Assembly: GCA_030038015.1 (NCBI GenBank)
Contig: JASHPR010000399.1
Span: 1-32,230 of the forward strand
Origin: Streptosporangiaceae bacterium
GTDB taxonomy: Bacteria > Actinomycetota > Actinomycetes > Streptosporangiales > Streptosporangiaceae
Length of the DNA: 32,230 nt
Direction of reading: 5' to 3'
A program made the position numbers and the translations under genes. Shown in pieces: positions 7,390 through 14,937 of the stretch (position 1 is the first letter of the stretch; the number at the start of each line of letters is the position of its first letter). Below the pieces are notes generated by a model that had not been told where the DNA came from, ran no database searches, and was given only the letters and a program-made list of their open reading frames with translations.

Positions 7390-8160
7390 CTACTGGGCCG
7401 TGAGGCCCCCGTCCACCATCACAGCCGAACCGGTGGTGAAGCGCGAGTCGTCGCAGGAGAGGAACAGCGCGGCCCGGGCTACCTCTTCGGGTTCGGCGTA
7501 GCGCCCGAGCGGGTGGGCCGCCTGGTCGGCGGCGACGGCATCCTCGTAGGGGAGGCTGGAGCGGGCCCGGAGCCAGCGTTCCTGCAGCGCGGTGTCCACC
7601 GATCCCGGGCACACGCAGTTGACGCGGACCCCGTCCGGTGCGTGATCCAGGGCCATGGCCTTGGCCAGCATCAGCACGCCTCCCTTGGTCGCGCAGTACG
7701 CGGCCCACTGCCGGTCGGCGACGAATGAGTTCACCGAGCCGGTGATGACGACTGTTCCGCCCCCGGCCTTGATGATCTCCGGAATCGCGTACTTGCCTAC
7801 CAGATAGGCACCCTTGAGGTTGACGCCGACGATGCGATCCCACTCGTCGACGTCTGTGTCCGGCACCGTCTTGAACACGCCTATCCCGGCATTGCTCCAG
7901 ACCAGGTCGAGCTTGCCGTATTCGGCCACGGCGGCAGCGACCGCGCGCTGCACGTCGCCGGGATTCGAGACATCGCCGTTTATGAAGGTGGCGCGACCGC
8001 CGGCCTGCCGGATCGTCGTGACTGTGCGCTCGCCTTCGGCCTGGTTGTTATCCAGCGTGGCGAGGGCGGCCCCTTCGCTGGCAAACAGCAGCGCTCCGGC
8101 GCGCCCGATCCCGGTGGCGCTGCCGGTCAGCAGGCCGACCCGCCCTTGCAGCTTAGGCAT
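7390..8160 (-). CDS. Short-chain dehydrogenase/reductase (classical SDR)
   Basis: This encodes 256 residues, the classical SDR length. Residues 12-19 are the Rossmann glycine motif TGSATGIG; DNN near residues 36-38 at the end of the second strand favours NAD(H). The NAG motif is in WSNAGIG, the catalytic serine in ITGSVNS and the YxxxK pair in AAYCATKGG. The C-terminus VMVDGGL is typical. It would oxidise or reduce a secondary alcohol/ketone on the imported substrate. It lies 44 bp downstream of the permease and 42 bp upstream of the enolase-superfamily gene on the same strand, so all four genes likely form one operon. A second SDR of moderate similarity is in module 3 (25399-26175). The substrate is unknown. 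Confidence 0.9.
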   Translation of the reverse strand: MPKLQGRVGLLTGSATGIGRAGALLFASEGAALATLDNNQAEGERTVTTIRQAGGRATFINGDVSNPGDVQRAVAAAVAEYGKLDLVWSNAGIGVFKTVPDTDVDEWDRIVGVNLKGAYLVGKYAIPEIIKAGGGTVVITGSVNSFVADRQWAAYCATKGGVLMLAKAMALDHAPDGVRVNCVCPGSVDTALQERWLRARSSLPYEDAVAADQAAHPLGRYAEPEEVARAALFLSCDDSRFTTGSAVMVDGGLTAQ

Positions 8161-8204
8161 GCTGTGACCTGTTCCCCGGCGGCAATGATCGGCTCGGACC
8201 AGTG

Positions 8205-9713
8205 TTAGCCGGTGATCGGGTCATCGCCGCTCGCCTCGTGCACGAGCGCCTCCGGCAGAGCCTTCTCGGACTCCACGAAGACGACCTGGCCGAGCAGGCT
8301 GAGGGTGCTGGCGTTCCGGCGCTTGATGATGATGGCGGCCAGCGCCGACAGCACCACGATGCCCACGAAGATGAACGGCATGGGTCTTGTCACCCCGGTG
8401 GGCAGCGGGACGACCGTCTTGTAGAAGGCGAAGACCATCACCACTCCGCCTATCGCGGGGATCAGGCCATGCTTGAGCCAGGAAAACTCGCTGCGGGCCT
8501 TGCGCCACATGTAGAAGATGATGCCGACGTCGGCCATGAAGTAGACGACAGCGATGAACAGCCCGGTGAAGTAGCCGAGATAGCCGAAGGCCGGCACCGG
8601 GCCCCAGAGCAGGCCGAAGAACAAGCCTGAAACAATCCCGAAGATTGTGAAGGCGATGATCGCCAGGTGCGGCGTCTGGTACTTGCGGTGCGTTTTGGCG
8701 AGCAGGTTTGGCAGCACCCGTTCGCGGCCCAGCGAGTAGAGCAGCCTGAAGTTCGCGTTGTGAATGGCGATGATCACGCCGGTCAGGGCCGAGATCGCGG
8801 CCAGGTCGGTGAGCGTAACGTACCAGCCGCCAATGAGCCGCTGCGCGAGGGTATTCACCGGATTTGTGGCACCAGCCAGCGCAGCAATGTGCGTGTGCCC
8901 GTAACCTACGGTCACCGAGTAGGTGCCGAACACGAACCAGGCTCCGGCGAGAAGAACCGAGCCGATCAGCGCGATGGGCACGGCCCGGCGCGGCAGGTGC
9001 AGCTCCTCGGCGATCGTCGTCGACGACTCCCACCCGAAGAACGCGAAGACCGTGAAGACAAAGGCCAGGCTGATGCCATGCCACCCGGTGGGAGAGGCCG
9101 ACGGCGTGAAGGCGCGGGGCAGCTGGCCCGAGGCGCCCGCGTGAGCCAGCGCGACGATCAGCAGGGTGCCGACGATCAGGATCTCGCCGGTGAGCAGGGC
9201 CAGGTCGAACTGCATGGAGCGGTGCACCGAGTACCAGGCCAGCACGGCGGCCACGAGGTTGATGAAAATGAGCAGCACCCACCACGGGATGCTGACCCCG
9301 GTCCAGCCCTTGATGATCGGGCTGATGAAACCGCCGAACAGGTCGGTGTTCAGCGGGCTGACTACCAAGTAAGCCACCATGAGCACTGCGCCCATGACGA
9401 ATCCGGTACTCACGCCGAACGTCTTGGCGACACAGCTGTAGAGCACTCCGGCCGACGGTATGCGCCCGGCGAACTGGGCTAGCGAATACGCCGTGCACGC
9501 CATGGCCAGCGAGCCCACAATGAAGGCGAGCGGCGCCGCGGCCCCAGCCACCGAGGCGAGCAGCGCGGAGATGAAGACGATGCCGATCGTGGGAGAGATG
9601 AAAGCGACCGACATGGCGAAGGCGCTCGGCAGGCCCATTGCGTTTCGCCGCAACTCGCCGTAGTCAACGCCAGCTTTAGGCAGAACCTGGTCTTTGTAAG
9701 TCTCGGAGGCCAT
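8205..9713 (-). CDS. APC-family amino acid/amine permease (module 1)
   Basis: This encodes 502 residues from ATG 9713, chosen because GGGGAGGG lies eight bases upstream and because the paralogue at 26334 begins in the same way (MAS... then DYGELRRN). About 12 hydrophobic segments span the protein. The first helix carries SPTIGIVFISALL, the helix-break region used for substrate binding in APC transporters, and FGWESSTTIAEE corresponds to the conserved helix-6 break. It probably imports an amino acid, polyamine or related organic cation/acid by proton symport at the cytoplasmic membrane. It is the first gene of the minus-strand operon and diverges from the GntR regulator. It is clearly paralogous to 26334-27848 over its whole length and more distant from 13396-14937. 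Confidence 0.9.
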   Translation of the reverse strand: MASETYKDQVLPKAGVDYGELRRNAMGLPSAFAMSVAFISPTIGIVFISALLASVAGAAAPLAFIVGSLAMACTAYSLAQFAGRIPSAGVLYSCVAKTFGVSTGFVMGAVLMVAYLVVSPLNTDLFGGFISPIIKGWTGVSIPWWVLLIFINLVAAVLAWYSVHRSMQFDLALLTGEILIVGTLLIVALAHAGASGQLPRAFTPSASPTGWHGISLAFVFTVFAFFGWESSTTIAEELHLPRRAVPIALIGSVLLAGAWFVFGTYSVTVGYGHTHIAALAGATNPVNTLAQRLIGGWYVTLTDLAAISALTGVIIAIHNANFRLLYSLGRERVLPNLLAKTHRKYQTPHLAIIAFTIFGIVSGLFFGLLWGPVPAFGYLGYFTGLFIAVVYFMADVGIIFYMWRKARSEFSWLKHGLIPAIGGVVMVFAFYKTVVPLPTGVTRPMPFIFVGIVVLSALAAIIIKRRNASTLSLLGQVVFVESEKALPEALVHEASGDDPITG

Positions 9714-9799
9714 CAGCGCGTCCCTCCCCGTCTGACCGGCGACTCGAGTTAGCCAAACCTTGTCACCGGCGACACCGGGCATTTATTGAGAGGATGCTC

Positions 9800-9827
9800 A
9801 CGCTAACATGCTGAGGTCTGATGTCAA
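9800..9827 (-). promoter_or_regulatory. Candidate sigma-70-type promoter of module 1
   Basis: On the minus strand, TTGACA (9822-9827) is followed after 16 bases by TAGCGT (9800-9805), which fits the actinobacterial TAnnnT -10. It lies about 90-110 bp upstream of the permease start. The -35 overlaps a GATGTC operator half-site. Confidence 0.45.
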
Positions 9828-9847
9828 GTGATATGATGTCAGACATC
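9820..9847. promoter_or_regulatory. Candidate GntR/FCD operator: palindrome GATGTC-A-GACATC plus an extra half-site
   Basis: GATGTC (9835-9840) and GACATC (9842-9847) form a perfect palindrome around one A. Its core TGTCAGACA resembles FCD-subfamily operators (GTCnGAC core, as in FadR, PdhR and LldR sites). A second GATGTC at 9820-9825 lies 15 bp away in direct orientation, inside the permease -35. Binding would be expected to block the permease operon, with the adjacent GntR protein the likely binder. Confidence 0.5.
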
Positions 9848-10147
9848 TATGAGGAGCGACCGCACGGTGGTCGGCCGGGATCAGACTGTGGACGCGGCCG
9901 ACTTGTTCGGCCCGGCAGCCTGTTTCCACGCGGCGGGCCGGACGGTCTGACCGCTGGGATGCGAGGCCGGCGGGTCGGCTCAGGAAGGTGGGTGCTGCAG
10001 AATTGGCCGGCCACGCGGTGGTCCGTCGTAATCTCTGTTCGGGGCCCCGTCGCCGCCCGCTGTGCTGGTGCCGGGCCCAGGGCAGAAGCCAGAGCGCCGC
10101 TGCGCCGTGCCGCCGCGCGCTGTCCTATCAGGTCAGGAAGGTCAGCC

Positions 10148-10951
10148 ATGCCATCGCGTAAGTTGCCCGGACCCAGCCGGACGGTGACCCGGGTCCCAAG
10201 CCAGGCGCTCACCGGTCCGGGTACCCACCTCCGGCCGACCGGGCCTGGCCTTGGCAGCGCACGGCTCGGCGAGCAGGTGGCGTCACTCATCCTGCACCAG
10301 GTGGCGAGTGGAACGGTCGCCCCGGGCTCGTTCCTCCCCCCGGAAGCCGAGCTGGCCGACCTGTACGGGGTCAGCCGGCTTGCCGTCCGCGAGGCGCTTC
10401 AGCTCCTGGCCTCGGTGGGCGTGGTCAGCGTGCTGCACGGCAAGGGCACGGTGGTGCGCGAGGAGAACGACTGGGACGTGTTGTCCTCGCTCGTGATGGG
10501 CGCGCTCGAAGCCGTCGGGCGCGGCGAGCTGCTGCGGCGCGACCTCTACGAGGTGCGGCGGATCCTTGAGTGCGCCGCGGCCGAGATGGCGGCGTCGACG
10601 GCCACCACAGCTCAGCGGAAGGCGATCGCCGACAAGGTCGGTACGCTCGTCGCCGAGGCGGAGAGCGAGCAGACGCCGCTCAGCCAATTCCTCGAGACCG
10701 ATCGCGACTTCCACGACTTGCTGGCGCAGACAGCCGGCAACCAGGCGCTGCGGCAGATCATCCGGCAGGTACACGTCTACGTGGCGTCGAGCTGGACGGC
10801 GGTCCGGCTCGGGCCCGCCGAGCGGCTGGAGAGCGCCCGGCAGCACCAGAGGATCTCGGACGCGATCGTGGCCGGTGACCCGGCGCAGGCACGGGCCGCC
10901 ATGGAAGCGCACATTAACCATGCCGAGCGGGAGCAGACCATCGATGACTGA
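10148..10951 (+). CDS. GntR-family regulator, FadR/FCD subfamily
   Basis: I chose ATG 10148 because AGGAAGG precedes it at good spacing; upstream extensions lack domains. The protein is 267 residues with about 35 unstructured N-terminal residues. Residues 40-110 form the winged HTH: LGEQVASLILHQVASG, then LPPEAELADLYGVSRLAVREAL with VSVLHGKGT as the wing. The C-terminal all-helical FCD ligand domain includes DLYEVRRILECAAAEMAA, DRDFHDLLAQTAGN and AHINHAEREQ; D, H and H here are the usual metal-ligand positions. Regulators of this class usually repress operons for organic or sugar acids and are released by a carboxylate ligand. It is divergent from module 1, its presumed target. The ligand is unknown. 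Confidence 0.9.
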   Translation: MPSRKLPGPSRTVTRVPSQALTGPGTHLRPTGPGLGSARLGEQVASLILHQVASGTVAPGSFLPPEAELADLYGVSRLAVREALQLLASVGVVSVLHGKGTVVREENDWDVLSSLVMGALEAVGRGELLRRDLYEVRRILECAAAEMAASTATTAQRKAIADKVGTLVAEAESEQTPLSQFLETDRDFHDLLAQTAGNQALRQIIRQVHVYVASSWTAVRLGPAERLESARQHQRISDAIVAGDPAQARAAMEAHINHAEREQTIDD

Positions 10952-11013
10952 TGGGTGCTGTCGGGCCCAGCTGCTGAGCCGGTTCAACGGATAGCCGGCC
11001 CTGGCCGCCGCCC

Positions 11014-11595
11014 TCAGGCCACCTCCCGCCAGGGCGACACCCACTGTGTGTCCAGCAAGTCAGGCCGACGCAGGTACTCGATCATAAGCTGAACTGATTC
11101 CCGCGCATCGCGCGTGAGCTGGTAGCACTCGGCCGCGGAACGGCAACGCTCCGGCGCGAACTGCCTGGCCATAGTGACGACCGTTTCCGCCAGGCCGCTG
11201 AGCTCGTGGGCGTCCGCAGGATCGAGCGGCCAGGCGGGACGGCCGGAGACCGCCCCTACGCTGGCCACCTGATCACGCAGCCAGTCCCAAGGGCTGGCGG
11301 TCAGCGCAGCGTCCCAGACCCTGGGGCACGGCTCGTTGTTGGAGAATTCCGGGTGGAAGTGAGCCACGCCATAGCTGCCGGGCTCGTCGCTCAGGCGGTC
11401 GGACAGGTCAGCCCGGAACAGCGGGCGGCCGGCCGTAATAAGCTGCGCCGCCGACTCGCTGCCGCGACGCGGCTGCGGCACCAGCTCGCGCAGCTCAATC
11501 TGGCTGCCGTGCTCCATCGAAGCGTCGTCCAAGTTGATCTCGAACCGGTGCCGCACGATGACAGCGCAACGGGAGAGGGCGAGGATCTGCTGCAC
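11014..11595 (-). CDS. Hypothetical protein (193 aa), not recognised
   Basis: GTG 11595 is preceded by GGAG at workable spacing. The 193-residue product has no signal peptide or membrane helix. It begins with a short beta-rich stretch (CAVIVRHRFEINLDD), has YGVAHFHPEFSNNEPCP in the middle and a helical C-terminus ending DTQWVSPWREVA. Codon bias agrees with a real gene. It is convergent with the GntR gene, 62 bp apart, and is not obviously part of any of the catabolic operons. I do not recognise the family and propose no function. Confidence 0.6.
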   Translation of the reverse strand: MQQILALSRCAVIVRHRFEINLDDASMEHGSQIELRELVPQPRRGSESAAQLITAGRPLFRADLSDRLSDEPGSYGVAHFHPEFSNNEPCPRVWDAALTASPWDWLRDQVASVGAVSGRPAWPLDPADAHELSGLAETVVTMARQFAPERCRSAAECYQLTRDARESVQLMIEYLRRPDLLDTQWVSPWREVA

Positions 11596-12549
11596 GCCGT
11601 CTCCGAAGTCGGCAATGACGGGACATGCGGCGCTGACGACATGCTACAAAATGAACGGGCAGTTCCGGTACCTGGAAATACTGACCAGCGCGCAGCAGGC
11701 CACGACGGCCACGGTTTGGGTACCAAACTTGCTTGCGCCATTTCAGGGGACGTTACCGATAAATTAACGAGCTCCTCGGCCCGTCGATGAATGCTTCCAG
11801 CGCTTCTACGGCCCGCACGTCAAAGCTCAGACCGCAGCCCGCTCAGTCGAGATCTCCCGAGCCTGGGCGCACCGATCCGTGCGCAGATCAGTTCGCCCAT
11901 CCGCGCGGACGCCGTGGCAGTCATCAATGCGGTCAAGACCCCGCCCCTCCGATACCAGGCAGCCGGCCGGCTTATTATGCAGTGATGAGTAAGCAGGTGT
12001 CCGGGCAACGCCCTCTATTCGGCATTCTCCGAACGATGCAAGTCGAATGGCAGGGTGGGTGTCGTCGCAGGTCACCGTCGGTGGGACGACGATCTGGTGG
12101 TCAATTTCCAGAACCAAGATCAGCAGTGAGAAAGAGTGAATTACGCTTCGACCTTGTCTGCCCGGTCTCCCCGGCGGCTGCAGACTGACTGCTGCAGGCG
12201 TAACGTGCTAAGCAGACATTCCGCCAGGGCCCCGTTCTCGCTACCGCCAATGAGCAGGCATATGAGCCGCGCCAGACACCAGTGCTTCAGTTGACAGGCA
12301 TGACCGAGTATCCGACAGACAGCTGCTCCAGGTCATAACCCCGGCCGGGTTTTCCCAGCAGCCGCTTCCAGTCTTGGGGCCGCCTGAGCGGAGACGCGGA
12401 GTGGTCGCTGCCTGGCCTGCTGCGATCCGGGATCCCGCGGGTAGAGTCTCTTATCGATCGACTGGCAGGTACTGCCAGATGGAGACTGAGCCACGGTTGG
12501 CGACGGCCGACCCCCGTTGAGCCTCCTGGTTCCGGAAAGTGGGGATGTC
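11596..12549. other. About 950-bp region without a convincing gene
   Basis: Base composition is less GC-rich than the operons, and the overlapping ORFs (for example 11787-12188) lack ribosome sites, domains and coding bias. Near 11787-11940 one frame reads like part of a protein but is broken. The region ends with the nested dyad upstream of the TetR gene. It may be decayed coding sequence. No transposase or terminal inverted repeats were seen. Confidence 0.5.
12445..12487. promoter_or_regulatory. Nested dyad upstream of TetR gene (candidate autoregulatory operator)
   Basis: An inner perfect inverted repeat CTGGCAG (12462-12468), GTA, CTGCCAG (12472-12478) is flanked by an outer pair AGTCTC (12445-12450) and GAGACT (12482-12487). 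The 17-bp inner element is a typical size for a TetR-family operator and lies about 70 bp before the TetR start. The dyad itself is certain; the function is inferred. Confidence 0.45.
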
Positions 12550-13272
12550 GTGCCGAGCAGCCAGAACGCAGCGAGTGCCGCCAGCGGCCGAGCGTCGTCC
12601 GGACAGTCCACCCGGCGGCGGGTGCAGGATGCCGCGCTGCAGTTGTTCGCGGCTAAGGGTTTCTTCGCTACGGGGATCAGGGAGATCGCCGACCGGGTCG
12701 GCGTGACCACGGCCGCGCTGTACCACTACATGGGCAGCAAGGATGAGCTGCTCATCGAGATCATGGCATCGAGCATGACTCAGCTCATTCGCACCGCGGA
12801 GGAAAGCGTGGCAACCGCCGATGAGCCCGCGGCCCAGCTCGCCACCCTGGTACGCGCGCACGTGGGCTACCATGCGCTCGACCCGCTCCGGTCCATGGTG
12901 ACCGACGATGAGCTGCGCGCCCTCTCCGGGCAGCCGCGGGCCCGCATCATGAAGCTGCGCGACAGCTATGAGCAGCTCTGGGCGCAAACGCTCGACCATG
13001 GCCTGGCCAGCGGCGTCTTCCACGTGGCAGACGCCAAGATCACCAGGCTGGCGCTGCTGGAGATGTGCAACGGCGTTGACCGCTGGTATTCAGCCGCCGG
13101 GCGCATGGGACCCGGTGAGGTCGCGGACCTGTTTGCTGACCTTGCTCTCGCGATGGTCGACGCACGCAAGGACGGCCAGCCCATCCGGCTGAGCAACCTG
13201 GGGTGCACGTCGGCGGAGCAAGTGCTCAAGATCGCTCGGCGAGCCCTGCAGGAGATCGGCTACAGCGACTAG
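12550..13272 (+). CDS. TetR-family transcriptional regulator
   Basis: I chose GTG 12550, which follows GGGGA, over the in-frame TTG at 12517, which has no ribosome site. This gives 240 residues. After a short Ser/Ala-rich tail, STRRRVQDAALQLFAAKGFF starts the HTH domain, and IREIADRVGVTTAALYHYMG is the textbook TetR helix-turn-helix, followed by SKDELL. The C-terminal helical domain is rich in acidic and hydrophobic residues and would bind the inducer and form the dimer. It resembles the repressors that sit beside acyl-CoA and fatty/aromatic acid degradation genes. It is followed by the seven-gene operon on the same strand, 123 bp downstream, with palindromes in that gap, so it is the likely local repressor. 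The ligand may be a CoA thioester (inference). Confidence 0.9.
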   Translation: MPSSQNAASAASGRASSGQSTRRRVQDAALQLFAAKGFFATGIREIADRVGVTTAALYHYMGSKDELLIEIMASSMTQLIRTAEESVATADEPAAQLATLVRAHVGYHALDPLRSMVTDDELRALSGQPRARIMKLRDSYEQLWAQTLDHGLASGVFHVADAKITRLALLEMCNGVDRWYSAAGRMGPGEVADLFADLALAMVDARKDGQPIRLSNLGCTSAEQVLKIARRALQEIGYSD

Positions 13273-13327
13273 GCCCCGGCAGCGACGAGCCGTTCACGGC
13301 ACCTGGGAATTTCGCCAGAGCGTGCCA

Positions 13328-13356
13328 TTGCCAGGTGATCGATCGATCAGTAACAT
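13328..13356 (+). promoter_or_regulatory. Candidate promoter of the seven-gene operon
   Basis: TTGCCA (13328-13333), a 17-bp spacer and TAACAT (13351-13356) match sigma-70-type boxes well. The start site would fall near 13363, leaving a leader of about 33 bases before ATG 13396. The spacer is almost filled by a perfect palindrome. Confidence 0.5.
13336..13349. promoter_or_regulatory. Perfect 14-bp palindrome TGATCGATCGATCA in promoter spacer
   Basis: The palindrome lies exactly between the candidate -35 and -10, the usual place for TetR-type repression. It consists of GATC units and could partly be chance. Confidence 0.45.
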
Positions 13357-13368
13357 GCGGCGTTACTG
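13348..13368. promoter_or_regulatory. 7-bp inverted repeat CAGTAAC-7-GTTACTG over the -10 and start site
   Basis: Arms 13348-13354 and 13362-13368 are perfect reverse complements. The element covers the -10 box and the predicted start site, so a bound protein would block transcription. Confidence 0.45.
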
Positions 13369-13395
13369 GCCTCTGGTGCAGCTCGGGAGGGACCG

Positions 13396-14937
13396 ATGCC
13401 GTCGCAGCCTCCACCACCGAATCCAGTCTCAGCAGCCGATCCGGCAAAGCCGGGACATGGGATCGAACTCGAGCAGCGGGCCATCGGCCTGCCGGCAGTC
13501 ACCGCTCAGTCGGCGGCGCTGATCGGCCCTGCGGCTGGCTCGGTCGCGGGCCTGGCGTTCATTGCCGGCTACTCAGGGGCGGCCACACCGCTCGCCTTTC
13601 TCATCGGGCTTATCGTGTGCGTCGCCGTGGCGCTGGTCATCGGCGAGTACGCCAAACGGCTGCCCAGCGCAGGGTCGTTCTATACCTATCTCACCAGGAC
13701 TTTCGGCGCGAAGACCGGCTTTGTGACAGGAGTGACGCTGTTCGGTGCTTACATGCTCCTGTTCCCGTTCCAGCTTGACTTCTTCGGGAACTTCGTGTCC
13801 TCACTGTTTGCGGCGTCCGGCATTCACGTTTCCTGGGTCATCTTTTCTGTCGCGCTCATCGTGCTGAGCACCACTCTTACCGTTCTTGGTGTCAGGCCAT
13901 CGCTGCGGACCGGGCTGATCGGGCTCGCTTTCGAGATGACGGTGCTCACCGTCTTCTCGATCATCATCATCGCGAAGGGCGGTGCGAGCGGTAACACGCT
14001 GCAGGCGTTCAACCCCACCCACAGCCTCAAGGGCACCGGCGGCCTGCTCACGGCCGTCGTTTACACGATCTTCGCGTTCGTCGGGTTCGAGTCCGCGACC
14101 ACGCTCGGCGACGAGGCGAAGCGGCCACGCCAGACCATCCCACGGGCGGTGATGCTGACGACGGTGGTCGTCGGCATCTTCTACGTGCTGGTTTCCTACG
14201 CGGTGACGATCGGCTACGGGATCTCCACCCGGCACGTCAACGCCCTGGTGGCGGCTCCGGCGCCCTTCACCACGCTCGCCGACCACTACGGCAACGGCGT
14301 GCTAAGCGTTTTCGTCAACCTTTGTGTAATCTCGAGCTTCACCGCGCTCAATATCGTGACCGTGATCGCGGTCAGCCGCATCTTCTGGAAGATGGGACGA
14401 GACCAGCTGCTCCCCAAGGCGCTGGCAAGGGTGAACCGCTGGCGGGCGCCGCATATAGCCTGCCTGTTCGCAGGGGGGCTGGCTCTGGTGGCCTCGCTGG
14501 CATTCGGCGAGGCGTACACGCCGCTGGCGTTCGCGTCCTGGGTTTCCTACTTCGCGACGCTGTTCTTCATCGCCGCCTACCTATTGATCAGCGGCGGGCT
14601 GATCCGTTTCGTCTGGCGCGACTACCGGTCGGAGTTCAGCTGGATCCGCCATGTCACGCTGCCGGTGATCTCGATCGTCGCGATGATCTGGGTGCTGTAC
14701 GGCAACGTGCATCCATACCCGCCCGCGCCGCTGCGGTGGTTCATCTATGCAACGATCGGCGTCATCGCCGTCGCCATCGCGATTGCGTTCTGGCTTGAAG
14801 CCCGCCGGCCCACGGCCATGCAACGGGCCGGCGAGGTGCTCGCCGACGTAGAGGTCACGGAGGAGGCCGCGCTGGCCGGCTCAGCGCGCCATGCCGATGA
14901 ACGGCTCGGCGGTCTCAGCGGGGAAGGAGCGGACTAG
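13396..14937 (+). CDS. APC-family permease (module 2)
   Basis: This encodes 513 residues; ATG 13396 follows GGGAGGG. An N-terminal cytoplasmic tail of about 30 residues precedes about 12 transmembrane segments. The first helix region reads SAALIGPAAGSVAGLAFIAGY, and VYTIFAFVGFESATTLGDEA is the conserved helix-6 region of APC transporters. The tail after the last helix (RRPTAMQRAGEVLADVEVTE) is cytoplasmic. It should import the substrate of the operon across the cytoplasmic membrane. It is more distant from the other two permeases than they are from each other. Its stop codon TAG directly abuts the ATG of the next gene, so the two are translationally coupled. Amino acid/amine permeases are the best-known members, but the ligase and crotonases suggest a carboxylate-bearing substrate. 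Confidence 0.9.
   Translation: MPSQPPPPNPVSAADPAKPGHGIELEQRAIGLPAVTAQSAALIGPAAGSVAGLAFIAGYSGAATPLAFLIGLIVCVAVALVIGEYAKRLPSAGSFYTYLTRTFGAKTGFVTGVTLFGAYMLLFPFQLDFFGNFVSSLFAASGIHVSWVIFSVALIVLSTTLTVLGVRPSLRTGLIGLAFEMTVLTVFSIIIIAKGGASGNTLQAFNPTHSLKGTGGLLTAVVYTIFAFVGFESATTLGDEAKRPRQTIPRAVMLTTVVVGIFYVLVSYAVTIGYGISTRHVNALVAAPAPFTTLADHYGNGVLSVFVNLCVISSFTALNIVTVIAVSRIFWKMGRDQLLPKALARVNRWRAPHIACLFAGGLALVASLAFGEAYTPLAFASWVSYFATLFFIAAYLLISGGLIRFVWRDYRSEFSWIRHVTLPVISIVAMIWVLYGNVHPYPPAPLRWFIYATIGVIAVAIAIAFWLEARRPTAMQRAGEVLADVEVTEEAALAGSARHADERLGGLSGEGAD

Larger units (their letters stand above)
9783..10147. other. Divergent control region between permease operon and GntR gene
   Basis: This 365-bp region holds the permease promoter and candidate FCD operator (listed separately). 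The GntR frame is open upstream to 9821, but that part has no domain and no good ribosome site, so I treat it as non-coding leader. Confidence 0.55.

Noticed and set aside
8205-9782. Longer permease start at 9782
   Set aside because: ATG 9713 has a strong ribosome site and matches the start of the paralogue; the extra residues would overlap the promoter region.
9821-10147. N-terminal extension of the GntR frame
   Set aside because: It has low-complexity Arg/Gly sequence, no ribosome site, and contains the operator; the family normally starts near the HTH.
11787-12188. 133-codon ORF in the coding desert
   Set aside because: Ser/Pro/Arg-rich product, no ribosome site, no codon bias and no domain.
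12291-12296. Consensus TTGACA upstream of the TetR gene as a promoter -35
   Set aside because: No acceptable -10 at 16-18 bp spacing was found.
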